From Acinetobacter sp. WCHA45 (GTDB lineage: Bacteria > Pseudomonadota > Gammaproteobacteria > Pseudomonadales > Moraxellaceae): a stretch of DNA of 64,000 nt. The number at the start of each line of letters is the position of its first letter. Position 1 is the stretch's first letter. The position numbers and the translations under genes were made by a program. The stretch is from NCBI RefSeq assembly GCF_002165255.2, contig NZ_CP028561.1:868001-932000 (forward strand), read 5' to 3'. Below the pieces are notes generated by a model. The model was given only the letters and a program-made list of their open reading frames with translations. It searched no databases and had not been told where the DNA came from. Positions 56,920-64,000 of the stretch are shown one piece after another.

Positions 56920-57464
56920 ACCACCTTTTGATATAAACCTGCGCGTACCAGACCCGCTTTGGTTTCCTTGATTTTTTGCCAACTGGCTGGAAGTTTTAGC
57001 TGTGACAAATCACGGTCTGCCTCAACATAGATATAGGCGTTTGGGCTAATCAGTGGCTCTGCCAATTCAGCAAGCTCTTGCCATAAATCAAGGCTGTAGG
57101 GTGGGTCAAGAAATACGACATCAAAGCCGCCGTTTAATTTGTTTAATGCCTGCTGTGCAGTTGAGACCACCAACTGGCAATTTTCTGCTTTCAATAACTG
57201 GATATTATCCTTTAAAAAGCGTGCCTGAGTTGGGTTGGGTTCAATCATGACCACTTTTGCAGCGCCACGTGAAAGTGCCTCAAAACCGAGGGCGCCCGAA
57301 CCACTACACAGGTCTAGCACCTGTGCATTCTGGATATCCCACATCAGCCAGTTGAACAGGGTTTCACGGACACGGTCAGGCGTTGGCCTTAAACCCTCAA
57401 TACTGGCAAAGGGCAGGGAGCGCCGTTTCCATTCTCCCCCGATAATGCGTAACTGATTCTTCAT
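56916..57464 (-). CDS. rsmD: 16S rRNA (guanine(966)-N(2))-methyltransferase
   Basis: Methylates G966 of 16S rRNA using S-adenosylmethionine. The 182-residue Rossmann methyltransferase has the family start RIIGGEWKRRSLPFAS, the SAM motif VLDLCSGSGALGFEALSRGA (51-70) and the catalytic DPPY in VFLDPPYSL. Its ATG overlaps the mrdA stop codon by 1 nt (TAATG on the coding strand), so the genes are translationally coupled. It converges with the small gene at 56524. Confidence 0.94.
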   Translation of the reverse strand: MKNQLRIIGGEWKRRSLPFASIEGLRPTPDRVRETLFNWLMWDIQNAQVLDLCSGSGALGFEALSRGAAKVVMIEPNPTQARFLKDNIQLLKAENCQLVVSTAQQALNKLNGGFDVVFLDPPYSLDLWQELAELAEPLISPNAYIYVEADRDLSQLKLPASWQKIKETKAGLVRAGLYQKVV

Positions 57465-59488
57465 TATTCAGTAATTCCATCAACTGGCTGTGGTGGTGGG
57501 GTAACTGCTGGGGCAGGTCTTACTGGAGGTGGTGTTGGCAGAGAGGTTTGCGCCGTTGTTGGTGCTGTGGTATTGCCACTTGGCAACTCGCCTGGCTTGA
57601 TACCTGCGGTCATTAGGCCACCACTGACCTGATGGTTTGCAGGACGCAGTGGATTCTTGTTGCGTGTCACCAGCCAGTAATCGAAAACTGGACGTGCTAG
57701 TTGCGCCGCGGAACCACCATGCTTGCCATTTTCCCACACCACAGCAATCGCGATCTCAGGGTTATCCGCTGGTGCAAAGCCAACAAATAAACCGTGGTCC
57801 CATTGTCGGGAGGAAAGAGCGGCTTCATTATAACGTTTGCCCTGAGCAATACTTTTGACCTGAGCTGTACCTGTTTTACCCGCAATAGAATATTGTAATC
57901 CGCCCTTAATGCCACGCCCCGTTCCAGATTGAATCACGTCTATCATGGCTGCATGCATGTTAAGCCAATCTTGCTCTGTACCATTAAATTGAATTTTACC
58001 GTCAGGAGCATTGTGCACAGAATATTTTTTTGCGCCTTTATTATCACGTAAAACGTGAGGTGTAACGTGAGAGCCTTTGTTCGCAGTAATTGCTACAGCC
58101 ATCGCAAGTTGTAATGGGGTAGCAGTAAATGCGCCTTGTCCAATACTGACCGAAATCGTTTCACCTTTTAACCATTTCGATTTGCGTGTACGCATTTTCC
58201 AGTCTGGACTTGGATATAAACCTGTGCTTTCACTTGGTAAATCTACACCTGTTTTTGCGCCAAAGCCAAATTGTCGCATCCAGTCATTCATTTTTTCGAT
58301 ACCCATACGATAAGACAAGATATAAAAATAGGTATCACAAGATACAACTTCGGCTTTATGTAAATTTACAGCACCATGACCTGTCTTTTTATGATCACGG
58401 AAGCGGTGTTTATCTCCTGGTAAATTAAAATAACCAGGATCAGAAATTGCTGTGCCCCAATCGACGAGTCCGTAATGAATTCCGCCAAGTCCGAACATCG
58501 GCTTAATTGTCGAACCCGGTGGATAAACGCCTTGTACGGCACGGTTATAAAGTGGTTGGTCTAAGTTGTCACGTAAACCACTATAATCTTTTGAACTGAT
58601 GCCTGTAACAAATAAATTTGGATTAAAACTTGGGCTAGAGACCAGTGCTAAAATTTCTCCAGTTCGAGGATCCATGGCTACAATTGCACCACGACGATCT
58701 GCCAACTGTTGAGCTGCAATGGTTTGAAGACCATAATCTATCGATAAATAAAGATCATTTCCGCGCGTTGGGTTTTGACGACCTAGATGACGGAGTACAT
58801 TACCATGTGCATCGGCTTCAACGGATTCATAACCTGGTGTTCCATGTAATAACTCTTCATAGCTTTTTTCTGCACCAATTTTTCCAATCAGGTTGGTACC
58901 TGCATATAAATCTTTATCAATAGATCTTAATTCTTTGTCATTAATTCGCCCCACATAACCGATCACATGGGCAAACAATTCGCCATGAGGATAGTAACGT
59001 GTCATTTGTGTTTCAATTTTCACACCCGGGAAGTCGTATTTAACTTCGCTGAATTTCGCAATATCTGCTTCAGTCAGATTTAACTTGATGGCAATTCTTT
59101 CCGTTTTACGTGCAGTTTTTACGCGACTTTTAAAACGATCGACATCTTCTTGGGTTAAGCTCAGTACTGGAATTAAACGTGCAATGGTTGCATCAATATC
59201 TGCGACATCTGTACGACTGAGTGTTGCTGTAAAAACAGGATAATTATCCGCTAAGAGTACGCCATTGCGATCATAAATATAACCACGTGCGGGTGGAAGA
59301 GGCTGTAAACGAATTCGGTTTTTATCAGAGGCTGTTGTAAAGTCGTCGTAATGAATAATCTGTAAATATGCATAACGGCAAATTAATAAAAGTAGAAAAG
59401 TAGCGACGACAAATATAGCAAAGAAGATTCGACCCTTATAAATGCGCTTTTCTTGTTGCATGTTTTTTAAAGGAAAGTGCTGTTTCAT
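57464..59488 (-). CDS. mrdA: Penicillin-binding protein 2 (elongasome transpeptidase)
   Basis: The class B PBP needed for rod-shape elongation. ATG 59488 gives 674 residues; longer frames upstream add unlikely sequence. One N-terminal membrane helix (about 20-40) is followed by the pedestal domain (LPPARGYIYDRNGVLLADN). The transpeptidase motifs are GSTIKP (SxxK), SCD (SxN) and AGKTGTAQV (KTG), all intact. The last 50 residues are a Pro/Thr-rich extension (TSLPTPPPVRPAPAVTPPPQ) that is not part of the transpeptidase. rsmD follows with a 1-nt overlap; the usual partner rodA is not next to it. Confidence 0.95.
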   Translation of the reverse strand: MKQHFPLKNMQQEKRIYKGRIFFAIFVVATFLLLLICRYAYLQIIHYDDFTTASDKNRIRLQPLPPARGYIYDRNGVLLADNYPVFTATLSRTDVADIDATIARLIPVLSLTQEDVDRFKSRVKTARKTERIAIKLNLTEADIAKFSEVKYDFPGVKIETQMTRYYPHGELFAHVIGYVGRINDKELRSIDKDLYAGTNLIGKIGAEKSYEELLHGTPGYESVEADAHGNVLRHLGRQNPTRGNDLYLSIDYGLQTIAAQQLADRRGAIVAMDPRTGEILALVSSPSFNPNLFVTGISSKDYSGLRDNLDQPLYNRAVQGVYPPGSTIKPMFGLGGIHYGLVDWGTAISDPGYFNLPGDKHRFRDHKKTGHGAVNLHKAEVVSCDTYFYILSYRMGIEKMNDWMRQFGFGAKTGVDLPSESTGLYPSPDWKMRTRKSKWLKGETISVSIGQGAFTATPLQLAMAVAITANKGSHVTPHVLRDNKGAKKYSVHNAPDGKIQFNGTEQDWLNMHAAMIDVIQSGTGRGIKGGLQYSIAGKTGTAQVKSIAQGKRYNEAALSSRQWDHGLFVGFAPADNPEIAIAVVWENGKHGGSAAQLARPVFDYWLVTRNKNPLRPANHQVSGGLMTAGIKPGELPSGNTTAPTTAQTSLPTPPPVRPAPAVTPPPQPVDGITE

Positions 59489-59729
59489 AGGGTGTCGACT
59501 TAAATTACAAGGGAGAAAATATAAAAGGCGCGCTATTTTAACGTAAGTTGCATGATCATACTGTAGTATTTTCAATACATCATCTGAATGATGATGCGAC
59601 AGTTTTTGACTTTGCAGACATTAAAATTGTAGGGACTTGTATATTAGATGCAAAATAATTCTGTTAAAGTCTGAAGCTGTTTGAAATAGGATTGTCCAAG
59701 ATACACTCTTAGGGAAAATGGAGAAAATA

Positions 59730-60251
59730 ATGAAAAAATCTTACCTTTTACTAGCGGTTTTAGCATTCAACGGCGTTGTCCATGCTGAAGAAAATCCATA
59801 TATGCCTGAAGCAAAATTAAAAGGGGCAAAAGACGTAGCAACTTGGAACATTGGTGCTGGTTTTACTAAAAAATTATTACATGCCAATCTTGAATGGGTA
59901 AATCCATACGGTATTGCTTATGCAAAAGTAGGCGCTTTTTTAAATGATGATAATGAATCTGGTGCGCAAATTGGCTTTCGTTATCCATATCATTTAACAG
60001 GTACAGATAAAAATGGTTATTACCTTGGTCTTTATGCTGGTCATATAGATAGTAAAAACTATGGCGGTAAACAAAAAGGGAATTTAGGTGTTGGTACTGA
60101 TTTAGCATTTGTTTGGTTAAATAGTGATCGAATTGGTACGTTTAGTGTGGGAGCGGGACTGCGTGACAAGATAGAAGATGGAAATGGGAATACTGTTAAA
60201 AAAGTAGAGCCCGTTTTTCAGATTTCTTACACGTTAAGTTTTGGCTTATAG
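59730..60251 (+). CDS. Unknown exported protein, beta-rich
   Basis: A 173-residue secreted protein. ATG 59730 has GGAG 6 nt upstream; ATG 59718 would place four extra residues before the signal peptide. The signal peptide is MKKSYLLLAVLAFNGVVHA. The mature part alternates polar and hydrophobic residues in strand-length stretches (ATWNIGAGF, GIAYAKVGAF, AQIGFRYPYHL, FSVGAGLRD, EPVFQISYTLSFGL), which is consistent with a small outer-membrane barrel or porin-like fold. Unknown family. Confidence 0.72.
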   Translation: MKKSYLLLAVLAFNGVVHAEENPYMPEAKLKGAKDVATWNIGAGFTKKLLHANLEWVNPYGIAYAKVGAFLNDDNESGAQIGFRYPYHLTGTDKNGYYLGLYAGHIDSKNYGGKQKGNLGVGTDLAFVWLNSDRIGTFSVGAGLRDKIEDGNGNTVKKVEPVFQISYTLSFGL

Positions 60252-60314
60252 GGGCGTGACTGATTGTTCATTCTTTTATAAGTCTTAATGTATCAATAAT
60301 TCTGAGAGTCATGC

Positions 60315-61628
60315 ATGTTTGATTACGTCAATGAATTGTGGCAGATTTTTTTAAATCGGCCTGACCATCTGGCGGTCCTAAGTATTATTCCAGTGACAGC
60401 CCTAGTAACATGGGCTCATGTATGGATGGCTTTAAAAATGGTGTTTTACCCGATTAATTTTTGGGGATTCCATTTAGGACCATTACCTGTAGGTTGGCAG
60501 GGGATTGTGCCGCGTAAAGCAGGGCGTATTTCGGGCATCATCACCGATAATACATTATCTAAGTTGGGTTCATTGCGTGAGTTTTTAGAGGCAATGGATC
60601 CAGAAGATATGGCAATGATCATTGGTGAGCAAGTTGGTTTTGAGCTTGAACACTTAATTGATGAAGTCATGGTTGATCGTAATGCTGTGTTGTGGGAGAA
60701 CTTACCATACTCGATTAAACGTCGAATTTATGCGCAAGCCCATAAACAGTTGCCAAATACATTAAAAGAACTTGTGACTGAGCTGACCATGAACGTCGAG
60801 TCACTTGTGGACATGCGGGAAATGATGGTCAGCCAAATGGAAGGTGATCGCCGTTTAATGGTACGTATGTTCCTTAAAGTTGGTCAGAAAGAAATTAATT
60901 TTATTTGGCATATCAGTGCGTTAATTGGAATGTTCTTTGGGATTTTCCAAATGATCGTTTGGTTTGTGGTACCGTGGCATTGGACCGTTCCTTTTTGGGC
61001 ATCAATCTGGGGCTTTTTAACCAACTGGATTGCGATTTGGATGGTATTTAACCCAATTGAACCGCATTATATCCGTTACCCACAGATTTTCCGTTTGACC
61101 AAAGACCGTAAGTTTCCATGGATCGTTCCTGTGCTAAGGATTGGTACATATAACGTTCAAGGTGCATTTATGAAACGCCAAGAGGAAGTTTCAGATGTAT
61201 TTGCAAGCGTGGTAACTGAAGATTTAATTACTCTGAAATCCATCATGACTGAAATGATGTATGGTAGTAAAAAAGATAAAACTCGTCGGATTGTCAAGCG
61301 CCATATTAATGAAATTATGGAAACTCCATTGGTCAGAACTTCACTGCAGCTTTCATTAGGGCCAAGAGAATATGCTAGACTCAAGACCGACTTGATTGAT
61401 CGCTCAATTGAAATTACTATGGGTCCAGTATGTGACCCAGCTCTGAATGCAAGTCGTGCGCAGAAGATCTTTCAAATGTTTAGAGACCGCATCCGTGAAC
61501 TAACACCGAAAGAGTTCCAGAATTTATTGCGACCTGCGTTCCAAGAAGATGAGTGGATCCTAATTGTATTGGGTGGTGTGACTGGTTTTTTTGCAGGTTT
61601 AATCCACTTATTTGTTGCTTTCTTATAA
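60315..61628 (+). CDS. DUF445 family membrane protein
   Basis: A 437-residue inner-membrane protein. N-terminal membrane helices (about 20-55) precede the PINFWGFHLGPLPVGWQGIV block conserved in DUF445. A long cytoplasmic helical domain follows, then a helical hairpin (about 195-245, GMFFGIFQMIVWFVV) and a C-terminal helix (about 415-435). Function is unknown; related E. coli and Bacillus members are also uncharacterised. A stem-loop lies between it and adk. Confidence 0.86.
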   Translation: MFDYVNELWQIFLNRPDHLAVLSIIPVTALVTWAHVWMALKMVFYPINFWGFHLGPLPVGWQGIVPRKAGRISGIITDNTLSKLGSLREFLEAMDPEDMAMIIGEQVGFELEHLIDEVMVDRNAVLWENLPYSIKRRIYAQAHKQLPNTLKELVTELTMNVESLVDMREMMVSQMEGDRRLMVRMFLKVGQKEINFIWHISALIGMFFGIFQMIVWFVVPWHWTVPFWASIWGFLTNWIAIWMVFNPIEPHYIRYPQIFRLTKDRKFPWIVPVLRIGTYNVQGAFMKRQEEVSDVFASVVTEDLITLKSIMTEMMYGSKKDKTRRIVKRHINEIMETPLVRTSLQLSLGPREYARLKTDLIDRSIEITMGPVCDPALNASRAQKIFQMFRDRIRELTPKEFQNLLRPAFQEDEWILIVLGGVTGFFAGLIHLFVAFL

Positions 61629-61643
61629 TTAATTTGATGTTGG

Positions 61644-61674
61644 TTGAGCAATAAATCTGTATCATATTGCTCAA
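61644..61674 (+). terminator. Hairpin between the DUF445 gene and adk
   Basis: TTGAGCAATA pairs with TATTGCTCAA around an 11-nt loop, followed by TTTAAG. It probably ends the DUF445 transcript, and adk starts 38 nt later. Confidence 0.6.
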
Positions 61675-61699
61675 TTTAAGATTTATTGTTTTTAAATGA

Positions 61700-62365
<666 letters not shown>

Positions 62366-62379
62366 TTTAGTTTTGATAG

Positions 62380-62412
62380 AACTGTCTTATGTAGCCATAA
62401 GACAGTTTTTTT
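62380..62412 (+). terminator. Terminator after adk
   Basis: A 12-bp perfect stem AACTGTCTTATG and CATAAGACAGTT around a TAGC loop, followed by T5. Confidence 0.93.
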
Positions 62413-62549
62413 ATACCTATAATTATCTACGACATAAAATGTCGCTATGTCAGATTAAATGATATAAAAACTAAACAAAAAACGTTATATTCCATTCAAG
62501 CGTACAATTTAAAAATACTGAAACTTAGAATTATTTTAAAGGGTTAACT

Positions 62550-63881
62550 ATGTTGCTGACGATTCAATCTGATCAAGTCGAGCAAATTATTCCAGATGCG
62601 AGTTCGGCAAAATCAGCCAAGAAACTCGCAAAATTTGAAGCATGGAACAATATCTCGGGTTCGACTGATCAGTGGATTTGGGGAGAAATTCAGGGCAGTG
62701 CGATTTATCAAAGCGCAGTTTTTTTACCTGAACTTAAATGCGAATGTAGTTGTCCAAGTTTTAAACGACCTTGTAAACATGCTTTAGCATTATTGTTTGT
62801 CTATACCGAGTATCAAGATAAATTTACTGTGCAATCAGATGAACAAAGCATACCTGATCGAGTACAAAAATGGCGAGATAAAAAAACTAAAACACTTGAA
62901 AAGAAAGAAAACAAGATTGATAAACCGATTGATGAAGAAGCACGTGCGAAACGCCAATTGGCACGTGAGAAAAAAATGGATGCAGGCATTGAGGCATTAC
63001 AAACATGGTTGAATGATATTGTCACGATGGGGCTTGGGAGATTACGTCAGCAACAACATGAAAAGTTCCGCGATATTCAAAGTCGTTTGGTCGATGCTCA
63101 AGTTGCAGGTTTAGTTAGTTATTTAGATGAGTTTTCGAGTGCGCTATATCAAAGTAATTGGCAAATGCAGAGTTCATTTTGGATAGCTAAATTACAAACA
63201 GCCGTTCATTTATGGCAAAACCGTCAACAGCTCAAACCAGAACTATATGAAGAATTAAAACAGCTTTTTGGTGTGAATTTACCAACTGATGCGTGGGATA
63301 ACATATCCGCTCAGATACTTCATATTTATGCCTTAGGACAAGTAACTCAGGAGTTGGTCAATACCCGTGGACGTTATCGTCGTCAATGGCTGTGGGATAG
63401 TCAAAATTTACGCGACTATTTGCTATTAGATTTTGAAATTCCACCTTATTCGAACTTTGGCTTAACGTTGCCTTTCCAAAAACAACTGGCTCTAAATGCC
63501 AAACTTTATCCAGTGGTAAGCCAACAACGTCTTCGTTTAGAAGATAATTTAATGTCATTCAATGATTTGAGCCTAACGCTGGTTGCGCCAAAAGGCTTTG
63601 AAAATTTTGATCAAGCATTTACTCAGTATGCAAATGGATTAAAAGAATATCCTTTGCAGCTAGTACGCTTTTTCTGGCTAGAGCAATTGCGTTTGGTCAA
63701 GCAGGATAAAGTAATTTATTTGGTCGATCAGGATCAAAAAATGTGTGAAATTGAGATTAAACAATTTGTTGAGTTATGGTTTTTAGTGGGGAATGAGCCA
63801 TTTAGTGCAGGCGTTGAATGGAATGGATTGCAACTTAAACTGGTGAGTATTTGGCAAGGAGGGCACTTTGAATGTCTTTAA
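62550..63881 (+). CDS. SWIM zinc-finger protein
   Basis: A 443-residue protein with a SWIM zinc finger near the N terminus: C66-x-C68 and C75-x-H77 in the segment ELKCECSCPSFKRPCKHALA, with an extra C64. The rest is helical and lacks a recognised catalytic domain. A charged coiled stretch (about 100-145) follows the finger. Its stop overlaps the start of the next gene, so the two are an operon. Bacterial SWIM genes often sit in operons with MoxR-type ATPases and VWA proteins of unknown function; whether that is so here lies beyond the window. Confidence 0.85.
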   Translation: MLLTIQSDQVEQIIPDASSAKSAKKLAKFEAWNNISGSTDQWIWGEIQGSAIYQSAVFLPELKCECSCPSFKRPCKHALALLFVYTEYQDKFTVQSDEQSIPDRVQKWRDKKTKTLEKKENKIDKPIDEEARAKRQLAREKKMDAGIEALQTWLNDIVTMGLGRLRQQQHEKFRDIQSRLVDAQVAGLVSYLDEFSSALYQSNWQMQSSFWIAKLQTAVHLWQNRQQLKPELYEELKQLFGVNLPTDAWDNISAQILHIYALGQVTQELVNTRGRYRRQWLWDSQNLRDYLLLDFEIPPYSNFGLTLPFQKQLALNAKLYPVVSQQRLRLEDNLMSFNDLSLTLVAPKGFENFDQAFTQYANGLKEYPLQLVRFFWLEQLRLVKQDKVIYLVDQDQKMCEIEIKQFVELWFLVGNEPFSAGVEWNGLQLKLVSIWQGGHFECL

Positions 63882-64000
63882 GCACATCATACAGTGAATT
63901 TAATCAGCAGTTATTACTCAAACTGACACTAGGGCAGCAGTTTAAACAGACTGTAAAAGTACCGAATGAATTGCAAGTCTATGCACCTAAACAGATTGAT
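63872..64000 (+). CDS. Start of a gene downstream of the SWIM gene (truncated by window edge)
   Basis: An ATG at 63872 overlaps the SWIM stop by 10 nt, and the frame stays open for 43 codons to the window end. The sequence starts MSLSTSYSEFNQQLLLKLTL. Too little is present to assign a family. Overlap and same direction suggest a coupled operon. Confidence 0.6.
   Translation, partial: MSLSTSYSEFNQQLLLKLTLGQQFKQTVKVPNELQVYAPKQID

Overview
The window is a 64 kb piece of a low-GC gammaproteobacterial chromosome, almost certainly Acinetobacter (Moraxellaceae). Evidence for this: two isocitrate dehydrogenases of different families (monomeric and AceK-type dimeric) lie a few genes apart; a dat-ddc pair for 1,3-diaminopropane is present; pst transport genes are not followed by phoU; and a TetR regulator sits next to a ferredoxin reductase and acyl desaturase. 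I cannot name the species. Most of the window is dense housekeeping sequence. I found no tRNA, rRNA, CRISPR array or prophage.

Layout: 1-14 kb holds a YbbA/YbbP-type ABC transporter, a rhomboid protease, mtgA, ppk1, a nitronate monooxygenase, a VIT-family metal transporter, a photolyase, a SlyD-like isomerase, a type II NADH dehydrogenase and a D,D-carboxypeptidase. 14-26 kb holds an M61 peptidase, the idh/rluE/icd block, a PhzF protein and an M16 peptidase. 26-34 kb starts with small unknown genes and a CYTH-CHAD protein, then enters an accessory islet: a decayed IS3-family element, an IS5-family element, an unknown lipoprotein and a trypsin-like protease with a GlyGly-CTERM-like tail. 33.6-45.4 kb carries thiE, hemL, an RluA-type synthase, rapA, dps, a DUF389 membrane protein, the desaturase locus and a SIMPL protein. 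45.9-54.2 kb has dat-ddc and pstSCAB. 54.3-64 kb has a SohB-like protease, small envelope genes, rsmD-mrdA, DUF445, adk and the start of a SWIM zinc-finger operon.

The most unusual signal is a tandem, ordered repeat of about 119 nt (period exactly 125 nt) in the 420-nt leader of the monomeric isocitrate dehydrogenase gene. Its two copies share long identical blocks and a 6-bp hairpin with a compensatory T-A to G-C change. It looks like a tandem structured cis-regulatory RNA at the isocitrate/2-oxoglutarate node. Other regulatory signals are a four-half-site Pho box before pstS with a second candidate upstream, and a palindrome between the divergent TetR regulator and desaturase operon that carries a TATAAT in each arm and a perfect 12-bp tandem repeat between the arms.

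Several start codons were moved from the longest frame to internal ATG, TTG or GTG codons where a ribosome binding site or signal peptide supports it. All functional calls rest on motif and sequence recognition by eye; no database search was run.
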